Positions 36,357 to 45,163 of a stretch of 64,000 nt of DNA are shown piece by piece. Under the pieces are notes generated by a model that ran no database searches, was not told where the DNA came from, and saw nothing but the letters and a program-made list of their open reading frames with translations. Both the position numbers and the translations under genes were made by a program. The stretch is from contig NZ_JASNRD010000018.1 of assembly GCF_030412015.1 (NCBI RefSeq), positions 26,703 to 90,702 on the forward strand. Direction: 5' to 3'. The DNA comes from Massilia sp. YIM B02763. Its GTDB lineage: Bacteria > Pseudomonadota > Gammaproteobacteria > Burkholderiales > Burkholderiaceae_D. Position 1 is the first letter of the stretch. The number at the start of each line of letters is the position of its first letter.

Positions 36357-37412
36357 TCAGAACAGGGTTTCCAGCGCGCCGGACGCGCTGCCGTCGTAGC
36401 CGGGCAAGCCGTCCAGCACGGTGCGGAAGGCGGCGCTCTCCAGCGCCGCGCGCACGGCGGCCAGCAGCGGCGTGGCCAGGGCCGTCTTGTCGCAGGCGAG
36501 GAAGTAGCGTTCGCGGCAGACGGGGATGAAGTCGAGGTCGAAGCGCCGCGCCGCCGTCTCCACGCCGAAGCTGACGTCGGCCATGCCACTCGCCACGTAG
36601 GCCGCCACCGCCGCATGCGTGAATTCGGCGCTGTCGAAGCCGGCGATGCGCGATGGGTCGAGCGCGCGGTCGGCCAGCAGCAGTTCCAGCAGCACGCGGG
36701 TGCCGGAACCATGCTGGCGGTTGACGAAGCGCAGGTCGGGACGCACGAGGTCGTCCAGCCCCGCTACCCCCTTCGGATTGCCCCTTCCGACGAACAGGCC
36801 CTGCTGGCGGCAGGCCAAGTGCAGGAAGGCGTGGCGCGCCGGGTCCAGCCACTGGCGATGCGCGGCGACGGCAGCCGGTTCGAACTGGCCGACGGGCAGG
36901 TGGAAGCCGGCCAGGTCGCACTCGCCCCTGGCCAGCGCCGCCACGGCTTCCGTGCTGCTGCGGTACTTGATGTCGACCGTGACGCCGCCCTCGCCCAGCT
37001 GCGTGACGAGGGCCGCCACCGCGAAGCCGTGCGAGGCGGTCAGGCGCAGCACCTGGGCATCGGCGGCCAGCACACGCGCCAGTTCCTGCTGCAGTTCGGA
37101 CGCCAGGCTGTCCAGCAGGGGACTCAGGCGGGCGCTGATGCGGCGGTCGGCCCAGATCAGTTTTTCCGCCAGCGGCGACAGCAGCGTGCCCTGGCCGCGC
37201 ACCTTGTGCACCAGGCGCGCGCCGAACTGCTCGCCGAACTGCTCCAGCAAACCCCAGGCGTGGCGGTAGGACATGCCGCAGGCCGCCGCGGCCTTGCTGA
37301 TGCTGCCGGTCTCGCTCACGGCCGTCAGCAAGGCCAGGAGCGCAGGCAGGGCGACGGGCGTGCCGCGGGCATCGCGCAGGATCCAGTCGGGGCGGATATC
37401 GACCTTCAGCAT
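36357..37412 (-). CDS. ModE-like HTH plus periplasmic-binding-type effector domain regulator
   Basis: 351 residues. The N-terminal winged HTH reads LLALLTAVSETGSISKAAAA then CGMSYRHAWGLLEQF, the ModE signature (SISKAA.. MSYRHAW). Instead of molybdate-binding Mop domains it carries a substrate-binding-protein-like domain (LRLTASHGFAVAALVTQL, RFVNRQHGSGTRVLLELL, VASGMADVSFGVETAA) as in proteins often found beside molybdoenzyme genes. The TTG 6 nt upstream is a weaker start. Divergent from fdsGBAD, it is the likely formate- or molybdate-responsive regulator of that operon. Confidence 0.85.
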   Translation of the reverse strand: MLKVDIRPDWILRDARGTPVALPALLALLTAVSETGSISKAAAACGMSYRHAWGLLEQFGEQFGARLVHKVRGQGTLLSPLAEKLIWADRRISARLSPLLDSLASELQQELARVLAADAQVLRLTASHGFAVAALVTQLGEGGVTVDIKYRSSTEAVAALARGECDLAGFHLPVGQFEPAAVAAHRQWLDPARHAFLHLACRQQGLFVGRGNPKGVAGLDDLVRPDLRFVNRQHGSGTRVLLELLLADRALDPSRIAGFDSAEFTHAAVAAYVASGMADVSFGVETAARRFDLDFIPVCRERYFLACDKTALATPLLAAVRAALESAAFRTVLDGLPGYDGSASGALETLF

Positions 37413-37487
37413 ATGCAAATCATTTCCTATTGATTCAACATTTTGCGGGTGCTAGGCTGGATTTATAACACCAAACCGGGCCGGCAT

Positions 37488-37503
37488 ATGTTCGACCGAA
37501 CAT
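37488..37503. promoter_or_regulatory. Dyad upstream of fdsG
   Basis: ATGTTCG-ac-CGAACAT is a perfect 7-bp inverted repeat 23 nt before the fdsG start, within the promoter shared with the divergent ModE-like regulator. A TATAAC -10-like hexamer is at 37464-37469. Confidence 0.5.
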
Positions 37504-37526
37504 GAGCGGGCTTCAAAGGAGACACG

Positions 37527-38057
37527 ATGAACGCACAGCCTGCCCCCGCCGCCGGCGGTTTCACCATCGATATCACCAGTCACCTCGCCGCCATCCTCGA
37601 CGAGCACGACACGCGCCAGGACCAGCTGCTGCCCGTGCTGCACGCGCTGCAGGACCGCATCGGCTTCGTTCCGCCCGATGCCGTGCCGGCCATCGCCGAA
37701 CACTTCAACCTGTCGCGCGCCGAAGTCCACGGCGTGATCACGTTCTACCACCACTTCAGGAGCAGCGCGCCGGCGCGCCGCACGGTGCAGCTGTGCCGCG
37801 CCGAAGCCTGCCAGAGCATGGGCGCCGACCGCCTGCTGGCGCATGCGCAGCAGGCGCTCGGTTGCGGCCTGCACGAACACAGCGCCGACGGCGCCTTCGC
37901 GCTGGAGCCCGTGTACTGCCTGGGCCTGTGCGCCAGCTCGCCCGCCATGAGCATCAACGGCGTGCCCTTCGCCCGCGTGACGCCGGCGCGCTTCGACCGG
38001 CTGGTCGCGGACGCCGGCACCCAATCCACCACCCAAGCCGCCACGGAGGCCGCATGA
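37527..38057 (+). CDS. fdsG: NAD-dependent formate dehydrogenase gamma subunit
   Basis: 176 residues of the NuoE/24-kDa thioredoxin-like [2Fe-2S] family. Cluster ligands are the pair in CRAEACQSMG and the pair in CLGLCASSPAM. ITFYHHFRSSAP and the HALQDRIGFVPPDAV helix are typical. It passes electrons between FdsA and the flavin subunit FdsB. AAAGGAGA precedes the ATG and the stop overlaps fdsB (ATGA). First gene of fdsGBAD, which oxidises formate from the oxalate pathway to CO2 with NAD+. Confidence 0.95.
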   Translation: MNAQPAPAAGGFTIDITSHLAAILDEHDTRQDQLLPVLHALQDRIGFVPPDAVPAIAEHFNLSRAEVHGVITFYHHFRSSAPARRTVQLCRAEACQSMGADRLLAHAQQALGCGLHEHSADGAFALEPVYCLGLCASSPAMSINGVPFARVTPARFDRLVADAGTQSTTQAATEAA

Positions 38058-39613
38058 GCACGCGCATCTACGTTCCCTGCGATTCCGCCGCGCTGGCGGT
38101 CGGTGCCGACGACGTCGCCGCCACCGTCGCGGCCGAGGCGGCGCGGCGCGGCGTCGACGTCGAGATCGTCCGCAACGGCACGCGCGGCCTGCTGTGGCTG
38201 GAACCGCTGGTCGAGATCGACACGCCGGCCGGCCGCATCGGCTTCGGTCCCCTCGATGCCGCCGACGTGCCCGCCCTGTTCGACGCCGGCTTCCACACGG
38301 GCGTGGGCGACCATCCGCTGTGCCTCGGCCTCGTCGAAGACATCCCCTACCTGGCGCGCCAGCAGCGCCTGACGTTTTCCCGCATCGGCATCACCGACCC
38401 GCTGTCGCTGGACGACTACGAAGCCCACGGCGGCTTTCGCGGCCTGCGCAACGCCTTGCTGATGGCGCCGTCCGAGATCGTGGCCGCCGTCACCAGCTCC
38501 GGCCTGCGCGGACGCGGCGGCGCCGCCTTCCCCACGGGGATCAAGTGGAACACGGTGCTCAAGGCTCCGGGCACGGAAAAATACATCGTCTGCAATGCCG
38601 ACGAGGGCGATTCCGGCACCTTCGCCGACCGCATCGTGATGGAGAGCGATCCGTACATGCTGGTCGAGGGCATGACGATCGCCGGCATCGCCGTGGGCGC
38701 CACGCGCGGCTACATCTACGTGCGCAGCGAATACCCGCATGCGATGGCGCGCCTGGAAGCGGCCATCGACAAGGCACGCCAGGCGGGTTTCCTGGGCCGC
38801 AGCCTGCTCAGCACGGGCCGCACCTTCGAGCTCGAGGTGCGCAAGGGCGCCGGCGCCTACATCTGCGGCGAGGAGACGGCGCTGCTGGAAAGCCTGGAGG
38901 GAAAACGCGGCATCGTGCGCGCCAAGCCGCCGCTGCCCGCGCTGGCCGGCCTGTTCGGCAAGCCCACCGTGATCAACAACGTGCTGTCGCTGGCCGCCGT
39001 GCCCCTGATCCTCGACAAGGGCGCCCAGTACTACCAGGACTACGGCATGGGCCGCTCGCGCGGCACGCTGCCCGTGCAGCTGGCCGGGAACATCAAGCAC
39101 GGCGGCCTGATCGAGCTGGCGTTCGGTGTCACGCTGCGCGAGATCCTGTACCACTTCGGCGGCGGCAGCGCCTCGGGCCGTCCCATCAAGGCCGTGCAGG
39201 TGGGCGGTCCGCTCGGCGCCTACCTGCCGGAATCGCAGTGGGACACGCCGCTCGACTACGAAGCGTTCGCCGCGCTGTGGGCGGTGCTGGGCCACGGCGG
39301 CATCGTCGTGCACGACGACAGCGCGGATCTGGCGCAGCTGGCGCGCTACGCGATGGAATTCTGCGCCGCCGAATCCTGCGGCAAGTGCACGCCTTGCCGC
39401 ATCGGTTCCACGCGCGGCGTGGAAGTCATCGACAAGATCCGCGCCGGCCACCAGCGCGCGCAACAGGTCGTGCTGCTGCGCGACTTGTGCGACACGATGC
39501 TGAACGGTTCGCTGTGCGCGATGGGCGGCATGACACCGTACCCGGTCCTGTCCGCGCTGAACCACTTCCCCCAAGACTTCGGCCAGCCTGGCGCAGACCA
39601 GCAAGCCGCCTGA
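38054..39613 (+). CDS. fdsB: NAD-dependent formate dehydrogenase beta subunit
   Basis: 519 residues, NuoF-like. GRGGAAFPTGIKW (NADH binding), CNADEGDSGTFADR and GAGAYICGEETALLESLEG (FMN) are followed by the C-terminal [4Fe-4S] motif ESCGKCTPCRIGSTRG. An N-terminal NuoE-like segment of about 130 residues is fused, as in the FdsB family. The start is the ATG at 38054 overlapping the fdsG stop; the frame is open before it only by chance. Confidence 0.95.
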   Translation: MSTRIYVPCDSAALAVGADDVAATVAAEAARRGVDVEIVRNGTRGLLWLEPLVEIDTPAGRIGFGPLDAADVPALFDAGFHTGVGDHPLCLGLVEDIPYLARQQRLTFSRIGITDPLSLDDYEAHGGFRGLRNALLMAPSEIVAAVTSSGLRGRGGAAFPTGIKWNTVLKAPGTEKYIVCNADEGDSGTFADRIVMESDPYMLVEGMTIAGIAVGATRGYIYVRSEYPHAMARLEAAIDKARQAGFLGRSLLSTGRTFELEVRKGAGAYICGEETALLESLEGKRGIVRAKPPLPALAGLFGKPTVINNVLSLAAVPLILDKGAQYYQDYGMGRSRGTLPVQLAGNIKHGGLIELAFGVTLREILYHFGGGSASGRPIKAVQVGGPLGAYLPESQWDTPLDYEAFAALWAVLGHGGIVVHDDSADLAQLARYAMEFCAAESCGKCTPCRIGSTRGVEVIDKIRAGHQRAQQVVLLRDLCDTMLNGSLCAMGGMTPYPVLSALNHFPQDFGQPGADQQAA

Positions 39614-39623
39614 GGAGACGACG

Positions 39624-42482
39624 ATGATCGAAACCATACTGACCCGCGACCTGGGCACGCCGCCGCCCGCGTTCGTGGAAGCCGCCACCGAATTCGTCAC
39701 GCTCACCATCGACGACCGCCAGGTGACCGTCCCGCTGGGTACATCCGTGATGCGCGCCGCCGCCCTCTCGGACATCAACATCCCGAAGCTGTGCGCCACC
39801 GACAGCCTGGAACCGTTCGGCTCCTGCCGCCTGTGCCTCGTCGAGATCGAGGGCCGGCGCGGCTATCCCGCCTCCTGCACGACGCCGGCCGAACAAGGCA
39901 TGGTCGTGCGCACGCAATCGCCCAAGCTGCAGCAGCTGCGCAAGGGGGTGATGGAGCTGTACATCTCCGACCACCCGCTCGACTGCCTGACCTGCCCGGC
40001 GAACGGCAATTGCGAGTTGCAGGACATGGCCGGCGTGACGGGCCTGCGCGAAGTACGCTACGGCTACGAGGGCGAGAACCACCTGAAGCTCGCGAAGGAC
40101 GAATCGAACCCCTACTTCACCTTCGATTCCTCGAAGTGCATCGTGTGCAACCGCTGCGTGCGCGCCTGCGAGGAAACGCAGGGCACGTTCGCACTGACGA
40201 TTTCCGGGCGCGGCTTCGACTCGCGCGTCTCGGCCGGCCAGAACCAACCGTTCATGGAATCGGAATGCGTGTCCTGCGGCGCCTGCGTGCAGGCCTGCCC
40301 GACCGCCACGCTGCAGGAAAAGACCGTCATCATGCTGGGCCAGGCCGAGCACAAGGTGACGACCACCTGCGCCTATTGCGGCGTCGGTTGCTCGCTGACG
40401 GCGGAAATGAAGGGCAGCGAAGTGGTGCGCATGGTGCCCGCCAAGGACGGCAAGGCCAATGAAGGCCATGCCTGCGTGAAGGGCCGCTTCGCCTGGGGCT
40501 ATGCCACGCACAAGGACCGCATCCTGAAGCCCATGATCCGCGCGAAGATCACGGACCCGTGGAAGGAGGTCAGCTGGGACGAGGCGCTCGACTACGCCGC
40601 CTCCGAGTTCAAGCGCATCCAGGCGAAGTACGGCCGCGACGCCATCGGCGGCATCGTCTCCTCGCGCTGCACCAACGAGGAAGGCTACCTGGTGCAGAAA
40701 CTCGTGCGCGCCGCGTTCGGCAACAACAACGTCGACACCTGCGCCCGCGTGTGCCACTCGCCCACCGGCTACGGCCTGAAGCAGACGCTGGGCGAATCGG
40801 CCGGCACGCAGAGCTTCAAGTCGATCGAGCACTGCGACGTGGTGATGGTCATCGGCGCCAACCCCACCGACGGCCACCCCGTGTTCGGTTCGCGCATGAA
40901 GAAACGATTGCGCCAGGGCGCGAAGCTGATCGTCGTCGACCCGCGCCGCATCGACCTGATCAAGTCGCCGCACGTGCGCGCCGACGTCCACCTGCAGCTG
41001 CGGCCCGGCACCAACGTGGCGCTGCTGTCCGCGCTGGCCCACGTGATCGTCACGGAAGGCTTGCTGGCGGAACGCTTCATCGCCGAACGCTGCGAGGAAC
41101 GGGCGTTTGCTCAATGGCGCGATTTCGTCGCGCGGCCGGAACAATCGCCGGAAGCGACCGAGGACGTCACCGGCGTGCCGGCGCGGCTGGTGCGCGAAGC
41201 GGCGCGCCTGTACGCGACGGGTGGCAATGCCGCGATCTTCTACGGCCTGGGCGTCACGGAACATGCGCAGGGTTCCACTGCGGTGATGGCCATCGCCAAC
41301 CTGGCGATGGCGACGGGGAACGTGGGACGCGAAGGCGTGGGCGTGAACCCGCTGCGCGGCCAGAACAACGTGCAGGGCTCGTGCGATATCGGCTCCTTTC
41401 CGCACGAGCTGCCGGGCTACCGCCACGTGTCCGACGGCACCGTGCGCGGCCTGTTCGAGCAGGCCTGGGGCGTGCCCCTGCAGGCGGAACCGGGCCTGCG
41501 CATCCCGAACATGTTCGAGGCCGCGCTGGACGGCAGCTTCCTGGGCCTGTACTGCCAGGGCGAAGACATCGTGCAGTCCGACCCGAACACGCAGCACGTG
41601 ACGGCCGCCCTGCAGGCGATGGAATGCGTGGTGGTGCAGGACATCTTCCTGAACGAGACGGCCAAGTTCGCCCATGTGCTGCTGCCCGGCTCCTCGTTCC
41701 TGGAAAAGGACGGCACCTTCACCAATGCCGAGCGGCGCATCTCGCGCGTGCGCAAGGTGATGCCGCCGCGCGCCGGCTATGCCGACTGGGAAGTGACGGT
41801 GGCGCTGTCGAACCGCCTGGGCTACCCGATGCACTACACGCATCCGTCCCAGATCATGGACGAGATCGCCCTTCTGACGCCCACCTTCGCTGGCGTCAGC
41901 TACCGGCGGCTCGATGAACTGGGCAGCATCCAGTGGCCCTGCAACGACGCCGCACCGGAAGGCACGCCGACGATGCACATCGACGCATTCGTGCGCGGCA
42001 AGGGCCGCTTCATCATCACCCAGTACGTGGGCACGTCGGAAAAGGTGACGCGCAAGTATCCGTTGATCCTGACCACGGGCCGCATCCTGTCGCAGTACAA
42101 CGTGGGGGCGCAGACGCGGCGCACGGAGAACGTGCGCTGGCATGCGGAGGACCGCCTCGAGATCCATCCGCACGATGCGCAGGAGCGCGGCATCAAGGAA
42201 GACGACTGGGTCGGCATCGAAAGCCGCGCCGGCGCCACGGTGCTGCGCGCGCTCGTCACGGAACGGATGCAGCCGGGCGTCGTCTACACGACCTTCCACT
42301 TCCCGGAATCGGGCGCCAACGTGATCACGACGGAGAATTCGGACTGGGCCACCAACTGCCCCGAGTACAAGGTGACGGCGGTGCAGGTGATGCCGGTGCA
42401 GCAGCCGTCCGAATGGCAGCAGCAGTACCGGCGCTTCAACGACACCCAGCTGCAGCTGGCCGATGCCAACGTCACGGCGTGA
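39624..42482 (+). CDS. fdsA: NAD-dependent formate dehydrogenase alpha (molybdenum) subunit
   Basis: 952-residue catalytic subunit. From the N-terminus: a [2Fe-2S] ferredoxin domain (CATDSLEPFGSCRLCLVEIE), a His-Cys3-type and two [4Fe-4S] ligand sets (CLTCPANGNCELQ, CIVCNRCVRACEETQG, CVSCGACVQACPT), the proximal cluster CAYCGVGCSL, then the bis-MGD domain. The Mo ligand C377 and following His are in ARVCHSPTGYGL. The C-terminal dinucleotide-binding part contains LTTGRILSQYNVG. It uses a cysteine, not selenocysteine. No FdsC/FdhD sulfurtransferase gene is adjacent, although the enzyme class needs one. Confidence 0.96.
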   Translation: MIETILTRDLGTPPPAFVEAATEFVTLTIDDRQVTVPLGTSVMRAAALSDINIPKLCATDSLEPFGSCRLCLVEIEGRRGYPASCTTPAEQGMVVRTQSPKLQQLRKGVMELYISDHPLDCLTCPANGNCELQDMAGVTGLREVRYGYEGENHLKLAKDESNPYFTFDSSKCIVCNRCVRACEETQGTFALTISGRGFDSRVSAGQNQPFMESECVSCGACVQACPTATLQEKTVIMLGQAEHKVTTTCAYCGVGCSLTAEMKGSEVVRMVPAKDGKANEGHACVKGRFAWGYATHKDRILKPMIRAKITDPWKEVSWDEALDYAASEFKRIQAKYGRDAIGGIVSSRCTNEEGYLVQKLVRAAFGNNNVDTCARVCHSPTGYGLKQTLGESAGTQSFKSIEHCDVVMVIGANPTDGHPVFGSRMKKRLRQGAKLIVVDPRRIDLIKSPHVRADVHLQLRPGTNVALLSALAHVIVTEGLLAERFIAERCEERAFAQWRDFVARPEQSPEATEDVTGVPARLVREAARLYATGGNAAIFYGLGVTEHAQGSTAVMAIANLAMATGNVGREGVGVNPLRGQNNVQGSCDIGSFPHELPGYRHVSDGTVRGLFEQAWGVPLQAEPGLRIPNMFEAALDGSFLGLYCQGEDIVQSDPNTQHVTAALQAMECVVVQDIFLNETAKFAHVLLPGSSFLEKDGTFTNAERRISRVRKVMPPRAGYADWEVTVALSNRLGYPMHYTHPSQIMDEIALLTPTFAGVSYRRLDELGSIQWPCNDAAPEGTPTMHIDAFVRGKGRFIITQYVGTSEKVTRKYPLILTTGRILSQYNVGAQTRRTENVRWHAEDRLEIHPHDAQERGIKEDDWVGIESRAGATVLRALVTERMQPGVVYTTFHFPESGANVITTENSDWATNCPEYKVTAVQVMPVQQPSEWQQQYRRFNDTQLQLADANVTA

Positions 42483-42492
42483 AAGGACGACG

Positions 42493-42777
42493 ATGAATAT
42501 CGACCACCTGGTCACGATGGCCAACCAGATCGGCACCTTCTTCGCGTCCTTCCCGGACCGCGAGGAAGCGCATGCGGGCATCGCCACCCACCTGGAACGC
42601 TACTGGGCGCCGCGCATGCGCGTGAAGCTGTACGAGCATGTGGACAGCACGCGCGGGCTCGGGCTCGATCCGATCGTGCTGTCGGCGATCGCGGTGCAGC
42701 GCGGGCTGCACGAACTGCCGGTCGCGGAGAATACCTCGGTGCCGAAAGACGAGGATACGGGAGGGGATGCCGGATGA
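42493..42777 (+). CDS. fdsD: Formate dehydrogenase delta subunit
   Basis: 94-residue small subunit: MNIDHLVTMANQIGTFFASF, EEAHAGIATHLERYWAPRMR and LGLDPIVLSAIAV are FdsD family blocks. It is needed for assembly or stability of the Mo-containing complex in Rhodobacter and Cupriavidus relatives. It starts 10 nt after fdsA with AAAGGA upstream. In Cupriavidus the fdsC gene sits between A and D; it is missing here. Confidence 0.92.
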   Translation: MNIDHLVTMANQIGTFFASFPDREEAHAGIATHLERYWAPRMRVKLYEHVDSTRGLGLDPIVLSAIAVQRGLHELPVAENTSVPKDEDTGGDAG

Positions 42778-42783
42778 AAAAAT

Positions 42784-42804
42784 GGTGGGCATGTGATGCC
42801 CACC
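42784..42804. terminator. Palindromic hairpin between convergent fdsD and lipA
   Basis: GGTGGGCAT-gtg-ATGCCCACC is a perfect 9-bp stem with a 3-nt loop, located 6 nt after the fdsD stop and 25 nt before the lipA stop. It is the same unit as in the 7128-7188 repeat and may terminate transcription from both sides; no T-run follows. Confidence 0.5.
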
Positions 42805-42829
42805 ATGTATGACGTGAAACCTCGGCTGC

Positions 42830-43822
42830 TTACGCGGCGACGCCCGCCTCGTGCGCCTGCTGGTCCGCGTGGTACGAGGAACGCACCATCGCGCCCACGG
42901 CCGCGTGCACGAAGCCCATCTCGTAGGCCTTTTCCTCGAACATCTTGAACGTGTCCGGGTGCACGTAGCGGCGCACTGGCAGGTGCGAGTTCGACGGGGC
43001 CAGGTACTGGCCGATGGTCAGCATGTCGATGTCGTGCGCGCGCATGTCGCGCATGACCTCCAGGATTTCCTCGTCGGTCTCGCCCAGGCCGACCATCAGG
43101 CCGGACTTGGTGACGGCGTTCGGGTACTTGGCCTTGAAGTCGCGCAGCAGCACCAGCGAGTGCTGGTAGTCGGCGCCCGGGCGTGCTTCCTTGTACAGGC
43201 GCGGTACGGTTTCCAGGTTGTGGTTCATCACGTCCGGCAAGCCGTCGGCGAAGATGTTCAGCGCCTTTTCCAGGCGGCCGCGGAAGTCCGGCACCAGCAC
43301 TTCGATCTTGGTGTTCGGCGACAGCGCGCGGGTCTTCTGGATGCACTCGACGAAGTGGCCGGCGCCGCCGTCGCGCAGGTCGTCGCGGTCCACCGAGGTG
43401 ATCACGACGTAGGACAGGCGCAGGTCGGCGATGGTCTTGGCCAGGTTGCCCGGCTCGTTGACGTCGAGCGGGTCCGGGCGGCCGTGGCCGACGTCGCAGA
43501 ACGGGCAGCGGCGGGTGCACTTGTCGCCCATGATCATGAAGGTCGCGGTGCCCTTGCCGAAGCATTCGCCGATGTTCGGGCAGCTGGCTTCCTCGCACAC
43601 GGTCACCAGGTTGTTGGCGCGCAGGATGTCCTTGATCTCGTAGAAGCGCGACGAGGCGGTGGCGGCCTTCACGCGGATCCAGTCCGGCTTCTTGAGACGC
43701 TCATGCTGCTCGATCGGCACGATCTTGATCGGGATGCGCGACGTCTTGCTCGCGCCCTTCTGCTTTTCGCTGGCGTTGTAGGCTGCTGCTGCGGCGGTGC
43801 CGGTATCGATTTCGGAAGTCAT
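42830..43822 (-). CDS. lipA: Lipoyl synthase LipA
   Basis: Radical SAM enzyme inserting two sulfurs into octanoyl groups on lipoyl domains. The 330 residues contain the auxiliary cluster motif CEEASCPNIGECFG, the SAM cluster motif CTRRCPFCDVGHG and the essential C-terminal RSSYHAD serine motif. ATG 43822 gives the standard N-terminus; upstream frame extension is ignored. It follows lipB in the same direction with 35 nt in between. Lipoate is used by pyruvate, 2-oxoglutarate and branched-chain dehydrogenases, the last feeding the leucine pathway at the start of the window. Confidence 0.96.
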   Translation of the reverse strand: MTSEIDTGTAAAAAYNASEKQKGASKTSRIPIKIVPIEQHERLKKPDWIRVKAATASSRFYEIKDILRANNLVTVCEEASCPNIGECFGKGTATFMIMGDKCTRRCPFCDVGHGRPDPLDVNEPGNLAKTIADLRLSYVVITSVDRDDLRDGGAGHFVECIQKTRALSPNTKIEVLVPDFRGRLEKALNIFADGLPDVMNHNLETVPRLYKEARPGADYQHSLVLLRDFKAKYPNAVTKSGLMVGLGETDEEILEVMRDMRAHDIDMLTIGQYLAPSNSHLPVRRYVHPDTFKMFEEKAYEMGFVHAAVGAMVRSSYHADQQAHEAGVAA

Positions 43823-43857
43823 ATGGCTCTCTGCCCCGGTGGGCTTCAGTTGGGCTA

Positions 43858-44580
43858 TCAGTTTGCGTCGATCGTTGCGGGCTGCGCCTCGGACGGCGCC
43901 GTCGAAAGATGGTGGACCAGCGCGCGCGCCAGCGCCTGCTGCACGTCGGCCAGCGGCGCTTCGACGCCCATGGTGCGCATGTCCACCGTGGCCAGCCCGG
44001 AATAGCCGCACGGGTTGATCCACGTGAAAGGAGACAGGTCCATCGCGACGTTCAGCGACACGCCGTGGTAGGTGCAGCCGTTGCCGCGCACCTTCAGGCC
44101 CAGCGCGGCGATCTTGGCGCCCGCATGGCCGCGGGACTGCGGTCCCTTGGCGATATAGATGCCGGGTGCGCCTTCGACACGTTCACCTTCCAGATTATAC
44201 GCCGCCAGCACGTCGATGACCGCCTGCTCGATCTTGTTCACGAACTGGCGCGCGTACAGCTTGCCGCCCGGCTTGTTGCGGCGCAGGTCCATCAGCAGGT
44301 AAATCACGACCTGGCCGGGGCCGTGGTACGTGACTTCGCCGCCGCGGTCGGTCTGCACGACGGGCACGGCATGGGCCGGCACGCCGGGACCGGACAGCAG
44401 ATGGCCGCGGTCGGCGCCCAGGCCCAGCGTGAACACGGGCGGATGCTCGACGATCCACAGTTCGTCGGGCGTGTCGGGGGTGCGCGCATCGGTAAAGAGG
44501 CGCATCTCGGCGAAGACGGGTTCGTAGTCGGCGCGGCCAAGCTCGCGGATGACCGGAGCGGCGGGACGGTTCGCTTGCAT
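43858..44580 (-). CDS. lipB: Octanoyltransferase LipB
   Basis: 240 residues. Transfers octanoyl from acyl carrier protein to lipoyl domains. TDRGGEVTYHGPGQVVIYLL, the catalytic Lys in GAKIAALGLKVRGNG and the catalytic Cys in FTWINPCGYSGLATVDM are the LipB triad regions. The start at 44580 (MQANRPAAPVIREL) gives the usual length. It follows ybeD by 104 nt in the conserved ybeD-lipB-lipA order. Confidence 0.95.
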   Translation of the reverse strand: MQANRPAAPVIRELGRADYEPVFAEMRLFTDARTPDTPDELWIVEHPPVFTLGLGADRGHLLSGPGVPAHAVPVVQTDRGGEVTYHGPGQVVIYLLMDLRRNKPGGKLYARQFVNKIEQAVIDVLAAYNLEGERVEGAPGIYIAKGPQSRGHAGAKIAALGLKVRGNGCTYHGVSLNVAMDLSPFTWINPCGYSGLATVDMRTMGVEAPLADVQQALARALVHHLSTAPSEAQPATIDAN

Positions 44581-44684
44581 GAGGTATGGTCGGGGGCTGG
44601 TGTGCCCCGTCATTATAAGCCAGCCTGATGGCCTGCGCTGCAAGGCCCCGGCGGGCGGGGGCTTGCAGGCCCTGGATACAACGT

Positions 44685-44951
44685 TTACAGGACGATCTTG
44701 ACCATCGGGTGGCCCGACAGTTCGCGGTAAATGTTGTCGAGCTGCTCACGGCTGGTGGCGCGCACCGTCAGCGTCAGGCCGATGTAGTTGCCGTTCGACG
44801 AAGGGCGCATCTCGACCTTGCCCGCGTGGAAAGTCGGGTCGTGGGCGACCACCACGTCGACGATGGTGGCGGCGAACTCGTCGTGCGTCGCGCCCATCAC
44901 CTTGATGGGGAAGTCGCTGGGGTATTCGATGAGGGATTCTTTCCGGTCCAT
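44685..44951 (-). CDS. ybeD: YbeD family (UPF0250) protein
   Basis: 88 residues: SLIEYPSDFPIKVMGATHDE, RPSSNGNYIGLTLTVRATSR and LDNIYRELSGHPMVKIVL match the DUF493 fold, an ACT-like alpha/beta domain. It is always found just upstream of lipB; a regulatory role in lipoate metabolism is presumed, not proven. RBS GGAGCGG precedes the ATG. Confidence 0.93.
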   Translation of the reverse strand: MDRKESLIEYPSDFPIKVMGATHDEFAATIVDVVVAHDPTFHAGKVEMRPSSNGNYIGLTLTVRATSREQLDNIYRELSGHPMVKIVL

Positions 44952-45024
44952 GGCCGCTCCTGTGTCAAAAATGCATTATTAGCCCGGCCCACATGGGCGA
45001 GGCCGACATTATCCTGCAAACGAC

Positions 45025-45126
45025 GTAGGGTGGACAGCTTCGCCGTCCACGCGTTCCACGGCAGAAAGACCGTTGCGGCAATGCACCGCCGCTCGAACGC
45101 GTGGACAGCAGAGCTGTCCACCCTAC
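45025..45126. repeat. Long palindromic repeat of the GTAGGGTGG family
   Basis: Outer 15-bp arms GTAGGGTGGACAGCT (45025-45039) and AGCTGTCCACCCTAC (45112-45126), plus inner arms GTCCACGCGTTC and GAACGCGTGGAC, form a roughly 100-nt cruciform-capable element between ybeD and the DUF6600 gene. The ends resemble the 7128-7188 repeat; the inner sequence differs. Confidence 0.8.
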
Positions 45127-45163
45127 GCATTTCTCCACGTATATGGGAACGCTTTCCCCGGTT

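Noticed and set aside
44996..45163. Open frames through the palindromic repeat near 45 kb
   Set aside because: They exist because the repeat is GC-rich and lacks stop codons; arms rather than codons are conserved.
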